Of a stretch of 64,000 nt of DNA, positions 1-10,886 are shown piece after piece. The position numbers and the translations under genes were made by a program. This DNA comes from Tetrapyrgos nigripes (taxonomy: Eukaryota; Basidiomycota; Agaricomycetes; Agaricales; Campanellaceae): NCBI GenBank assembly GCA_013368315.1, contig JAACJM010000119.1, positions 1-64,000 of the forward strand. Reading direction: 5' to 3'. Every line of letters starts with the position of its first letter. Position 1 is the stretch's first letter. The notes beneath the pieces were generated by a model, which was given only the letters and a program-made list of their open reading frames with translations, did not search any database and was not told the origin of the DNA.

Positions 1-56
1 GAGATCACGCGTCGATCCTAGAGGGGGGTCTGGGGCGGTGAAAGAATTTGGGGACG

Positions 57-220
57 TCATGTGACGCGATTGGGGGGGAGTGCACCACAGAGACCGTCCA
101 AGTAGGTGAGGGTTTCTGAAGACATATTAAGGAAAAAATCGAGAACAAAATAAATGATAACGCACGGTGAGCATCCCGGTTCCTGACAAGGTCATCGAGA
201 TGGAGCTGTACGGGAGGCAT
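57..220 (-). CDS. 5' end of a leftward gene of unknown function (partial, uncertain)
   Basis: An ATG at 220-218 opens a frame of 18 codons starting MPPVQLHLDDLVRNRD. A GT donor follows at 165, and an acceptor ending in TTCAG gives a second exon from 115. In the resulting phase the reading continues to a TGA near 57, unless another intron (a GT occurs just before it) carries it past the window edge. The product is not recognised. The start lies about 79 bp from the left end of the exon array that runs the other way, the same head-to-head arrangement as at the other two array copies. The reading frame, splice signals and position are seen; that it is a real gene is inferred. Confidence 0.35.
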
Positions 221-298
221 GAAGACGAATGGGTGGAGGCGCGAATGAGATAGTGAATCTTAGTCTTGACGCGTGAAAAAGGCAGTCGAGAGGGATCA

Positions 299-2225
299 CC
301 GACCAAGTCAGTAGTGGAAGCACCGAAACCTAGTCAGTGCTAAGTGCTGGACTGAGCCAGGACTTGACGATATGAGGAAGAGAGAGGTGATAATAAAGAA
401 TAATTAATAAGCGCCGATGGGGATGTGACTCTCATGTGACCGTCCATCGAATTACTATTAATGTTAATGTAATTGACAAGTCGTTCTCCGCCTCTACCAT
501 CAATTCATCTTCTTCGCTGCGTGAGTCCTGGCTTGGCCAGCACTCGACACGGCTTGGTCCTGTGTCTTTAAGCCGACTTGGTTGGCCATACAACTCCCTT
601 CGTTTTCGTTTTACAGATCTCGTTCTGGACTTTTTGCAATCTGAAGACTTTGGCGAGATTGTGGGCGTTAAACTGTGTACGTTCTTTTGGCACGTCTTTT
701 CGGCTCTTTTCTGGATGATTATTGATGTGCTTTCCTGCAGGCTACGGTCTATGGGACTTGACGCTGGTGTTTACTGTATCATCTATGGAACGGTTAGCTT
801 TGCTGACCCCCACGACGAAAAGTCGTGGATCTTCTGTACGGTCTGCTACCTACACCAGCCAAGAAAGCAGTTTACTGCAATCCAACCAGGTACGTTGTTT
901 TCAGCATTTTCTTGCCAAGTACTTTCACTCAAGTCTTGCAGGTTTCTCTCGGCAATTTCAAGACTTCTGGCGACTCTTATCTTATTCGCTGCGTGAGTCC
1001 TGGCTTGGCCAGGACTTGACACAGGCTTGGTCCTGTGTCTTTAGCCAACTTAGTTGACCATACCACTCCCTTCGTTTTCATTTCACAGATCGCGTTCTGA
1101 ACTTTTTGCAACCTGAAGACTTTGGCAAGATTGACGGCGTCAGCTGTGTACATTTTTTTGGTACATCTTTTTCGGCTTCATTTCTGGACGATTATTGATA
1201 TGCTTGTCTGCAGGTTACGGACTACGGTACTTGACACTGGTGTTTACTGGTATGATCTATGGAACGGTCAGCTTTGCTGACCCCATGACGAAAAGTCGTG
1301 GATCTTCTGTACGGTCTGCTACCTACACCGGCCACGGCAGGAGTTTGCTGCAATCCAACTAGGTACGTCGTTTGCAGCATTTTCTTGCTAAGTGCTGTCA
1401 CTCAAGTCTTGCAGGCTTCTCTCGGCAATTTCAAGACTTTCGGCGACTTTTATCTTATTCGCTGCATGAGTCCTGACTTGGCCAGGACTCAGCACAGGCT
1501 TGGTCCTGTGTCTTTAGCCAACTTGGTTGGCCATGCAACTCCATTCGTTTTCATTTTACAGATCGCGTTCTGAACTTTTTGCAATCTGAAGACTTTGGCG
1601 AGATTGAGGGCGTCAGCTGTGTACATTCTTTTGGTACGTCTTTTTCGGCTTCCTTTCTGGATAATTATTGATATGCTTGCCTGCAGGTTACGGACTACGG
1701 GACTGGACGTGTTTACTGGTATGATCTATGGAACGGTTAGCTTTGCTGACCCCCACGACGAAAAGTCGTGGATCTTCTGTACGGTCTGCTACCTATACCG
1801 GCCACGGCAGGAGTTTACTGCAATCCAACTAGGTATGTCGTTTCCAGCGTTATCTTGCTAAGTACTGTCACTCAAGTCTTACAGGTTTCTCTCGGCAATT
1901 TCAAGATTTTTCGCGACTTTTATCTTCTTCGCTGCGTGATCAAGTCCTGGCTTGGTTTACGTTTTACAGATCACGTTCTGGACTTTTGCAATCTGAAGAC
2001 TTTGGCGAGATTGAGGGCGTCAACTGGGTAGATTTTTTTGGTACGTCTTTCTCGGCTTCCTTTCTGGATGTTTATTTATATGCTTGTCTGCAGGTTACGG
2101 TTACGGACTACGGGACTGGACGCTGGTGTTTCACTGCTATGATTCAGCAGGAGGTGACTGGAATCAGCTTGGTACGTTTTTTTCGGCATTTTCTTGGTAC
2201 TCTCACTCATATTTAAGTCTTGCAA
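299..2225 (+). repeat. Tandem exon array 1 (four units of ~470 bp, 86-residue repeat)
   Basis: A leader beginning ccgaccaagtcagtagtgg (299-520) is followed by four units. Each unit has three exon-like blocks: A (617-674, 1089-1145, 1562-1618, 1970-2027), B (741-889, 1214-1362, 1687-1832, 2094-2170) and C (942-992, 1415-1465, 1885-1935, last copy eroded). The blocks between them mostly begin GTGAGT, GTACGT or GTATGT and end TTACAG, CTGCAG or TTGCAG. Intact lengths are 57, 150 and 51 bp, all phase 1, giving 258 bp or 86 residues per turn. Block B encodes ADPHDEKSWIFCTVCYLH-like text. This copy has decayed: 1-bp indels in A1, B1 and B2 (B2 then runs into TAG), a 4-bp deletion in B3, and a lost donor (GT to AT) after C2. 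No ATG is visible in the leader frame. The encoded repeat is not recognised. Confidence 0.85.
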
Positions 2226-2254
2226 AGACTTGCTCTACCAAACCAATATGTATT

Positions 2255-4689
2255 TCAGACTGTCTCTTCCACTTCTTTCTTCAAGTTCGCTTTGGTATGC
2301 CGTGCTTTGCTCACGAGAGTTAAAGTCACAGCAGCTCCAGCCAACATCAGTAAAACCCCGTCCCTCAAGCTCTTACTCCAGTCCCCAGTGGCTGCCACCA
2401 TTGAACTCACTTTTGCGACTAGGGACGCTGTACTATCCAGCTTCTCCTTCAATTGTACGACTTCATCGTACAACGTCTTGATGGCCCTCATAACTTCCTG
2501 CCCCCAGTCACTACTCCCAAGTACGGCGTCGAATTCACGAAGTTCCATGGTCGGGGATACCGTGACCATGATTGACACCGTCTCTATAGCTGTTTGTCTG
2601 CTAGTACCACAGGCCATAGAAAAACGCACTCACCCGTCTCCGTGGTCAGTGATGCCGTGACGGTCACGGTCTCAACTGTTGGGTCGTTGGTAGCGCACGT
2701 TAACACGTTGTCCAGTGCACCGCCATCACACTCGGTCGTCTTCATGGCCGGGAGCACCGTGACGGTCTTCGTATGCGGGGACATCGTAACCGTCATCTTC
2801 TCTGCCATCGTGACGGTCATCGTATCCGGGGACATCGTAACCGTCATCTTCTCTGCCATCGTGACGGTCCTCGTATCCGGGGACATCGTAATAGTCATCG
2901 TATCCGTTATCGCAATGACGGACGTGACAGTCTCTGTATGTTTTGTTGGACTGGCGTTTGAAGTTCCTGCTTCGAATACTGTCGTCATTGGGGACGGATG
3001 AGGGAACCTTTCTCCTGAGATTACTACTGGGTCAACTGTATGAGCAGAACCGGGTTGCACGAGTGTAGTAGTGGAGGGACCTTCATGACTGGACGTCGGT
3101 CGAGAGCCATAGTAACCAAGAGCTAAGGCTGTCAATGCCACGACCAAACCCAGTACATTGATGAAACAGGATTTCCAAGATTCGTTCTGTAGCCGAGACT
3201 TTGGTGCTGAAGAGGGCGGACCTGGTGCTCCTCCTTCCTCGAGTGTGGGCGATTTCGTATCCCGATTTGGGGAGGTGGAGAGGGGAATTCCTCGGGGTGT
3301 TTCAGGTGCTATCGTCTCGTTGTATTCGTAGACGGTTATCGAACCGTCCCGCCCATCTCTTGTCCCTGCCGCAATTCTTTCCACGCCTTTATCATCGTCG
3401 GCCCATGTTGCCTAGGAAGAGTATTCAGCTCGTCATAATCTCCTTATGTGTCCAGGATTTCACATACCAGAGAGAATACCGAGCAATCCGGATCATCTAA
3501 TAGTGCAGGCATGTAAATGTATCGTTATATTATCTGAAAATTTTTGCTCACTGTGGTCGTTTAGTATCTCTACTTTCCGGCCGGTATTGTGATCGATGAT
3601 GAAGGTGTTTCCCCTTGCAGAACCATACACCAACCATTGGCCGTCTGCGAGGAAGCCTACCGGCAACACTCCGTTTTTGTGTTGCAATCCCGTGGCCGAG
3701 ACAAGCTGCCCATACTGGGCAATGTCTGGTTTACTGACCGGATTGGTGGCATAGAGCTCTATGCCGTCGCATAGGTTATGAGCCGCAACAACCCAATATT
3801 GTTGACGTTGATATACGTCCCAGGATGCTCTGAAAGTAATCAGAACTTGGAGTGCAACTATTCGGTGTTGATTGTACACACAGGAAGTGTCCTCGTCGTG
3901 GACCCAGCGTCCAGTACAGCCGGAGGTTGGCGACGTTCGCCGTGTTGTCACGATGCACATAGTAAGCACTTGCGCGCGTGCATGAGCTTGCAAACTTGTA
4001 CTTCAAAGTCACAAAACATACCTTATGCCGTGCTCAAGGTAGCCCACCACTATAACCACTTCTTCTGGTCCTTCTTTAACCTTCATCCCACTTATTACTG
4101 GCTCCGAGTCTTCCTTTTCCGACGGAGGAGGTAGTGTCGTCGCAGGTCCTCTCCTCACACCTACAGTCTCCTTTAGTGCTTGCCCGTAGCGCTGAGATAT
4201 CACTCACGGGTGTCTAGTGCGTACGCTACCACCCTCCCTCCATCTCCTGCGAATAGAAGACGGGCATAGTTTGAAACTGCCAAGGCTGTTATCGGACCTT
4301 TCATATCTCTGAAAGTGGTCAATTGGAAGTCGTGATGCTGCTGCATCTGATCGTCGGTCAGCGTACAACTACGTGTTCGTGGTATGTCAACTCACAAAGT
4401 GTTTACTAGCACGATGAATGTGCCCGTTAATTTCTCCAACGAACAACATTTCTGAGCTGGCGTCTTTTCCCCAAATGAGGGCCGTGATGGAAGATGCAAG
4501 CTGGTATGATGCTGGTGGATACTTGGTACCCAGGGCGAAAATTCGGAGTTCACCTGATTTTGTGCCTGCGGCTACAAGATCGCCTCCAGTAGAGAAGGCC
4601 ACAGAAGAGACCACGGCGTCCCGAAGGGTTAGTTTACTGTGGAGGACGTAAGGTGGTTCCAAGTCTGCCATGGCCGTGGTTTCTTGCAT
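2255..4689 (-). CDS. WD40-like N-terminal domain with C-terminal membrane segments and Thr-rich repeats (692 aa)
   Basis: Eight exons join in frame: 4689-4396, 4346-4208, 4160-4022, 3968-3882, 3829-3552, 3496-3468, 3411-2634 and 2589-2255. Together they are 2079 nt, with no stop before the terminal TGA. All introns are about 45-57 nt with GT-AG ends. Residues 1 to about 360 read like WD40 blades (GGDLVAAGTKSGELRIFALG; AVSNYARLLFAGDGGRVVAY; VERIAAGTRDGRDGSITVYE). A membrane segment at about residues 404-424 is followed by an outer segment rich in Thr, with repeated TVTMAEKMTVTMSPDT units. A second hydrophobic stretch (VLLMLAGAAVTLTLV) lies near a basic C-terminus. The function is unknown. A cytosolic sensor-like propeller on a membrane-anchored Thr-rich stalk is inference. 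The gene ends 30 bp from array 1. Confidence 0.75.
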
Positions 4690-4860
4690 CCACGAAGCTA
4701 TTTATCTCGGGTTCTCTTCCTACATGAGGACTGGCAAAGAAAACCTCGTGTAATACAGATCTCTAGATCTACTTTACGTCATAATCTAAACATCAACCAG
4801 AACCCAGCCAGCTTCATGTTGCAAATATCAGTATCGATATCGGGCATCTCATGATATCAC

Positions 4861-6311
4861 TTACGCGTATACCTGAGGGTCATGAACGAATTCATATTGC
4901 TCTTCCGTTGGCCTGACGTACTGCTGCAATAGGCGCTGCGGTTGAGTGCGAAGCCAGTTCTGATTATATGCGTTCCTGGGTAGCTGTGGGACGAATTTCC
5001 CGTCGACGTAGATGTCAGGATCCCCCAAATCTTGAGGGCGAATTCGTTCGTGCGGAGGGCTTCCGTGGAAATTTCTGCTGTCGAATCGATACAGCAAGGC
5101 CATCCTGTCAATCGTATGCATGAACGCTGCCAGTACCGGCGCTCGCCAACGCGGATAACGAACATGATAGACACGCTGGTATGGCGAGATCTGCACCTCC
5201 TCGTCGCTTGACATACCATCAGTGCCGAGTCTCTCGATGAGCTCCTTATGGCGACGAAGTTGCTCGGAACGTAGCACCGTGAGTAAGCGGCGCTGGAACA
5301 TCTGGAACAACAGATTGATTAGTAGAACTTGTGGAATGCTGGCAGAGAATGCGAGTTCGTACGTCGGATTTTCGGTGCTTCCTCCTGTCCAGCTTCTTTC
5401 GTTCTTCCTCCTGCGCGAGCCCTTTCTGCGCCCATCTGTATTCCTTGATCAGGCCTCTCACTCGTTCAAGAAATGCTTTCTGGATGTTGAGGCGGTCTGA
5501 CTCTCCATATGGTGTATGTCCGTCAAGAATCATTATGTCAGCGAATACTCGCGCTGCAGACGCATTCCAAGCGTGTCTCGGTGTTCCTCCCAGATAGATC
5601 CGGAATCTGTCCCCGTTACAGCAATCTGGACTGTCGCCTTTCGGGTCCCATGTCGCTGCGAACCTGTCGGCTTCGTTGCTAGTCGGGTCGAGGACCAGTT
5701 GTCGACGTGCCAATAATTTCTTCAAGTAATCCCGAATGGCTTTCTACAACCATCTCGACGTTAGTAGCGGGAATCCAGAGCATTTCATGATCAATCAGTT
5801 ACCTGGAACTTGTTGACCTCTGGTGGTCTCGCTTTGCTCAACGTTGTCCTTTTGGGTGGCTTGGACGGAAAACCTGATGTCCTGGCAGCGGTTGCCGTTG
5901 TTTCTGGAAGACGTCCCGACCTCTCTAGCGCAGAGATCAGTCTGTTGAAGTTACGATCTATATTCGCGTTCATCTCAGCTAGGGCATTGAGAAAGAATCC
6001 ACCATTCTGAGGCTGCGGTTGTTGCTGTGAAACAGTTGCAGTGAATCAGCTTGGAATTGTCGACAAGCTCACCCCAGCAAATCTATCCTCTTCCTCGTCG
6101 GACTCAGGTGTCGTACTAGGTGGACGGGCAGTCTGGTTCGATGACTCGCTTGTGTATCCGCCATCCTCATGGAATCGCAAAGGATCACTGTTATATTGGA
6201 ATGTCCCTGGACGAATGTTTGGACGTGGTGGCTACAACAGTAAAACTCGTGTTTCGTTCAAGACAAGACGAACACTCAACTCACCGCTGCACTGGGGCCG
6301 GCCCCTGACAT
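4861..6311 (-). CDS. Agaricomycete hypothetical protein (409 aa, five exons)
   Basis: The ATG at 6311 (MSGAGPSAA) and exons 6311-6285, 6231-6073, 6024-5803, 5743-5363 and 5301-4861 give 1230 nt that splice in phase 0 throughout to a TAA. The first third is Pro/Ser/Gln-rich with an acidic patch (ESDEEEDRFAG). The middle is charged and helical (ERVRGLIKEYRWAQKGL, then a run of Glu, Lys and Arg). The last third contains YHVRYPRWRAPVLAAFM and a Pro/Arg-rich tail. This layout resembles multicopy agaric proteins often found near transposons; that is my recollection of the family, not a search. No catalytic motif is visible. The gene is intact and lies in the same orientation as the WD40-like gene, 171 bp downstream. 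Confidence 0.7.
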
Positions 6312-7245
6312 TATGGAATAACCAGAAGAATGTGCTCGATTTGCAATTGAGAGAGAAGTTCAAGACAATGTCAGATATAACCAGATGACATCCAGAAGCA
6401 GCGGCATTAATTGCTCGTGTTGGCCGTGTACATGTGCCGGGCACAGGCCAGGCGAGCATTGTATGTTCATGTTGTCATTATCTCACTTCTAGATCTTCAC
6501 AAAGGCGCGAGCCTTTCAGACATACTCTAGATATTCCCATCTTCCTCTACCCGTGCACATTCCCAATAAAGTATGTCCATGGACAAGTGCGCTCTCAACG
6601 GTCGGGAGAACGTAAGTCACTCTTACCCTCTACTGAATGACGCTCTAAGCAAGCTGTAGAATTCCTGGTATCGTTTCAAAAGTGACTTCCCCAAGAAATT
6701 GAGGACGACCGGAAGGTGAGAGGTTTTGGAATTTGCACTCTCGAGACTTGTAACAAACTTTTTTACATCAAGCATCCCAGCTACTGAGTTGGAACCGGAG
6801 CCCACTTCTCACCCTGTGAGTCACTTTCCTCTGAGATAGCGATGCACGAACATAAGACCCCATGGTGTAGCATTCCATCCCGAAGAGCCTCGAGGAATGG
6901 GTGCACCACTGGCTGCCTGCGGAAGATGACTATACTCTGGCGCTTCAAATCTTGTCTCGACAGCATCTCACAAGCCAAGGTTCTTTCACCGAAGCCGACA
7001 AAAACTCATTACTGATGATAACTGGGATACAAAACTGGGATACACAAACCCGAGATGTTTTCTTCAGCGTAGCTGAAGACCATGTTAGGAAAAGGTGAAG
7101 TCTATATCGCTCGTTCCGAGACCGTCACTCATACCAATTCAGGTCGAGATCCAAACCTGATATTCCTTCTACCCAACATTCCTATGAGAACACGAAATTC
7201 TTCACCATTCTCAGCAAAATCTCTGCCCTCAGCACGATCCCCATT
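6312..7245. other. No supported gene
   Basis: Only short open frames occur on both strands, and none shows a convincing splice pattern or a recognised motif. Minus-strand frames near 6623-6978 have some protein-like composition and could be an eroded exon pair. Confidence 0.5.
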
Positions 7246-7905
7246 ATGACTGAACAAGAAGCAATCGATCTAGCGCATGCGTTGATGCGCCTCGAAGGTA
7301 TGAAGAACGACGGCCATGACCCATACCCTGCGATGCACCGCCTTCTCGTCAACCAACCATTTCAATGGGATGCCGGAGACTGGAATAGATTGGAGGAATT
7401 TGTTGCAAGCGTGTTCGAGTTTAAAGTGCCCTTTCCGACTACATCGCCCAGTCAACCTGCGGCTGATACCTCCCCGTCCAATCCTGTTTTTTCTCCACCG
7501 CCACCACAACCACCACAACCACCACCACCACCACCACCACAACAACAACCACCACCACCACCACCACCACCACCACCACAACAACCACCACCACCACCAC
7601 CACCACCACCACCACCACACCATACAGCGCCGAGTCAACCTGTGGCCGATATGTCCCCGTCCAATTCTGTTCCTCTTCCTCCTCCTCCTCCTCCTCCTCC
7701 TCCTCCTCCACAGCCAACACAACCTCCACCACCGCCGCAACAACAACAAGATTCTGCCGCTACCAGAGCTTTTACGCCTCCAACGGTCGTACCCGTTCCT
7801 ATAAATGTTGATCCTGCTCCTGACACTGGAGCTTCCCTCGCGAATCAGTTCGTTGATCTTCCACATCGCTTTTCACTATGGCTGACTTTTCTCGGAATGA
7901 TCTAG
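7246..7905 (+). CDS. Proline-rich low-complexity protein (219 aa)
   Basis: An ATG at 7246 opens a frame starting with an ordinary charged helix (MTEQEAIDLAHALMRLEG) of about 70 residues. A linker follows, then two long proline runs broken by Gln (about residues 85-125 and 143-156). The runs are encoded by (CCA)n in the first case and (CCT)n in the second, so they arose as separate microsatellites. The frame ends in TAG at 7905. It overlaps the next open gene by 28 bp in another frame. A phase-1 donor that would join the two was looked for and not found, so they are either separate genes or one gene with a frameshift. No function can be assigned. Confidence 0.5.
   Translation: MTEQEAIDLAHALMRLEGMKNDGHDPYPAMHRLLVNQPFQWDAGDWNRLEEFVASVFEFKVPFPTTSPSQPAADTSPSNPVFSPPPPQPPQPPPPPPPQQQPPPPPPPPPPQQPPPPPPPPPPPHHTAPSQPVADMSPSNSVPLPPPPPPPPPPPQPTQPPPPPQQQQDSAATRAFTPPTVVPVPINVDPAPDTGASLANQFVDLPHRFSLWLTFLGMI
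7495..7710 (+). repeat. CCA and CCT trinucleotide microsatellites
   Basis: About 125 bp of near-pure CCA with CAA interruptions (7495-7619) and about 36 bp of CCT (7673-7708) lie inside the Pro-rich open frame. They are expected to be length-variable between strains. Confidence 0.9.
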
Positions 7906-9012
7906 GTCTTCACGGGAGCCTGACAGGAGAGCTCCACACCCACATTTCTCCAAGTAAGCCAATCTTCGTCTGCGGTTACTAGCACTTCTTAAGGATTTTG
8001 CAGCAGCTTTGGCTACGCTCAAGAAAACAGAAAGTGGGTACTGAATCGCAGCGGCTGCTTCTCAAGCTTACTAGTCGATCTTAACAGTGCTTCCGGCCCA
8101 TTCCCATCGGTCTCTCAAAGCGCATTCCCGACAACAGGGCAGACCACCTCTGCCTTCCTTCCAGTCTCGCAGGGACCTGGATTCTTTCCCTCGGTCTCGC
8201 AGGGACCTGGTTTCCTTCCCTCGGTCTCGCAGGGACCTGGATTCTTTCCCTCGGTCTCGCAGGGACCTGGTTTCTTTCCCTCGGTCTCGCAGGGACCTGG
8301 TTTCTTTCCCTCGGTCTCGCAGGGACCAGGCTCCACCTTCTTTCCTTCAAATTCGCAGACGGGGTTTCCAGGGACACAGCCAAGTACTTTCACCCTTTTC
8401 CCCTCAAATTCGCAAGGGACAACCAGGAGAGGTCAGTCTCAGTCAGCTATCTCCTCGACTTCCACGGACCGAGACTGTTTCGACTCATTGACCACCATCA
8501 TACGACCCAACGGCATGTCAGACACCGTATCCTTGCGGTACACAATCATACACTCCTACACAGCGAGCAAACCCCGCACCCCGACCTGGTACGGTCTTAC
8601 CAAGGGGCCCTTCGAGATCAGTGGATTTGGCCCCTCCCTGCTATCTCAATACGACTCCCCCGAAGACAAGGAACGAAGGTGCCTGGTGGTTGTCCACCAA
8701 AACACCGACACTGGGACTCGGAAACTCTTTGTAAGGCAGATATCCGACCAGACGCACCGTTGGAAAGCGTACGAGTGGGATCCTCAGGCAATTGCGTTGC
8801 AAAAGATCGAACACCCCGACGGTGGGATTTACCTCTCGCTGGGAACGGGTGCTCTGCACGCAGAGAAAGATCCTAGTCCTGCATGGGTTCTAAGCGCAGC
8901 AATCCAGGGCCAGCAGTACAAAGACTTCATGGACACTAGGCAACGGGCTCCCGCAGGCTCAAAGAATCGGCAGCCTGATGCTGTCAGGTTTGAAGCTCCG
9001 AAGACGTTTTGA
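7878..9012 (+). CDS. Protein with PSVSQGPGFF decapeptide repeats and a C-terminal globular domain (344 aa)
   Basis: The start is ATG 7878 (MADFSRNDLGLHG). Exons 7878-7953, 8004-8037 and 8088-9012 total 1035 nt and splice in phase to TGA. Residues from about 45 to 105 are six near-identical copies of PSVSQGPGFF, flanked by related FPSNSQ units. They are encoded by a 30-bp tandem DNA repeat. The C-terminal 170 residues look globular (TPTWYGLTKGPFEISGFGP, later HPDGGIYLSLGTGALH) and are not recognised. The 5' end overlaps the Pro-rich frame. Repeat identity at the DNA level indicates recent expansion. The function is unknown; a secreted or structural role cannot be argued, because no signal peptide is visible. 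Confidence 0.6.
8161..8330 (+). repeat. 30-bp coding tandem repeat, ~6 copies
   Basis: The unit ctcggtctcgcagggacctg plus ttycttcc recurs every 30 bp with one or two variable positions and encodes PSVSQGPGF(F/L). There are no spacers between copies. Confidence 0.95.
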
Positions 9013-9952
9013 TTGCTCGATAGTACGATACATATAGACATGCTTTCTTCCTATTTGATCAATATTAATTATGTCAGTGAATCCTTCAGCACTAGTACTC
9101 TAGATCTGTCAGCTGAGCTTCAATGTTGCCAATCACCCTCCAGTGTTTCCTTATCTAATTCATGCGCTTATGTCTTAAAAACGTCTGCGTTCAAATCCGT
9201 CTCAGGTTAGAATCCATCTAGTTCCTGGATCATGGCTACAATAAGCAGTCCATCATATACATGTGTGCCGTTTGCGGTCATTCTCTTCATGTGCGGGGAC
9301 GGCTGCAAGCTCGTCACATAGCAGTTGATGTATGCTGATGTATTGATGCTTTCATGATGTTCTAGATCTGGGGTTTTTTGATTCCTTCGAATTCAAGCGA
9401 CGTATTTGCCGGACACGACCCACTGCACTGCTGTAATCATGACTTCTACACGCATATTCAGAAGAGAACAATGTGTTGTCTCACCTCGCGGTGTGCAGAA
9501 ATGGGGATAGTTTTTCTGTATGTCGGGTATATCCTTCGGAGAGCCCTAATCATGAGGTCGATAATCTTGAGATTTATATTCACTCCTATACATATCATCC
9601 AGCACCTTCACACTTCAGTGTGCTATGGTGTGCATACTTTCTCCGCGATATTAGTTATGGGGTTTCAGTAAGAATTCTAGATTCCTAGGCGCTCGTCCGA
9701 TGTCCTATGCTGGTTTACTCTTGACATACTGGGCTACCAACGTCAACTTCCGCTGTGGAACCCTGCAAGCTGGCAGATCATCGATATTCTGATGTATCGC
9801 GAATTCGTTCATGCTCAAGTCTCCGCATGGACACGCTTCCTCGGTGTTTGTTCTTGGATACTCGGAGCAGCCTGTGGATTTAACTAAAACACCCAGACAA
9901 CCTGCTGTCAGAAATCCAAACTCTCCCAGTTTTTCGCCTACTGCAACGCACT
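9013..9952. other. No supported gene
   Basis: Short open frames only. The stretch contains the 3' flank of the decapeptide-repeat gene and the 5' flank of the next gene. I see no repeat or RNA gene in it. Confidence 0.5.
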
Positions 9953-10886
9953 ATGCCGTCCCGCACCGCTATCAACTCTCGTACCCGCCGTACAAGGCCT
10001 TCTCCTACCATTCCTCCTTCAATTCTCGCACAAATCATCCGAAAGAGAAAATCGGCTTCATACGCTCTTCACAAAGCCATTCCGGATAACAACCACTTTA
10101 ATCTTCTCTTCGCTATGGACAAGGATGATCAAGTGTCAGTGAGTACCTCTTTTTTTCGATTACTCCTGCGCTTGCTGACATGTTTTCTCTCTCTCTCCTT
10201 TCTGAAGGCCGCGGATACCCTTGCGTATGTCTTGAGGAACCAAACCCCTGATATCCAGCAGACGAAGGCAAAGGTCGCTCCCCACTCGATAAACACTCGG
10301 GCCTATATAGGTCTCGAGGGCCTCTTTACCGAGATCCCCAGGACAGCAAGATTCGAGATCGAAGTCGCTTACCACGTTACGCACCGAGGGCAAGTTGCGG
10401 AGGCTGGTAACGAAATCCCTTCATCATTCCGACACTTCATGGTGTCGGCCTACTATGACCCAAAGCAAACCATCAACCCAATCCTGGACCGTTGGGGAAT
10501 CAAATGGAGAGGGGAGCTAGTCATACTTCCACTTATAGATAACCCCAGGCACTGCATTTTCTCCAACGAGCGTGCTCCCAAATACATGCTCAAGATAGTA
10601 GCGATGCGGTGCGTCTCTTCGAATTGGGGTCGTGCCGCTCAGCTTGTTTACATGTTCACAGTTTCTGTAACCATTTATTAGAGTCGTGGCAGTCTGGAGG
10701 AAGAAAGGGCTGGGGATTATTTTTGAGCTGCTGATTTTGTCGTCTCATGCCCTCTCATTGATCACTATATGCACGATTATTTACATGCCTATATGTACTT
10801 ATATGCTACTCTACTATGACATCCATTCCCTTTGCTATTTTCTTGATCATAAGGTGAAACACGTAGGTTCACGTCACATCCTGTGA
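9953..10886 (+). CDS. Hypothetical protein, three exons (263 aa)
   Basis: Exons 9953-10138, 10208-10608 and 10682-10886 splice in frame (792 nt). The first exon is basic (MPSRTAINSRTRRTRPSPT); an alternative start is the ATG at 10114 (MDKDDQVS). The middle exon is a well-formed, unrecognised domain with motifs such as YVLRNQTPDIQQTKAKVAPH and RHFMVSAYYDPKQTINPIL. The third exon becomes hydrophobic (ELLILSSHALSLITICTII), which would be one or two membrane helices if that exon is real. The end of the model is therefore less certain than the core. Confidence 0.55.

Noticed and set aside
436..996. Single 186-codon open frame over the start of array 1
   Set aside because: It reads through three intron-like blocks and begins with GTG. 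The phase-1 spliced reading is the one shared among units.
2594..3001. Plus-strand open frames rich in Val and Thr
   Set aside because: They are the antisense of the Thr-rich repeats of the WD40-like membrane protein gene.
7270..7866. Long minus-strand frame rich in Trp and Arg, and other His-, Val- or Gly-rich frames
   Set aside because: They are antisense or shifted readings of the CCA/CCT repeats in the Pro-rich gene and have no independent support.
8161..8330. Possible CRISPR-like array
   Set aside because: The 30-bp units are directly abutting with no spacers, lie in a coding exon, and the genome is eukaryotic.
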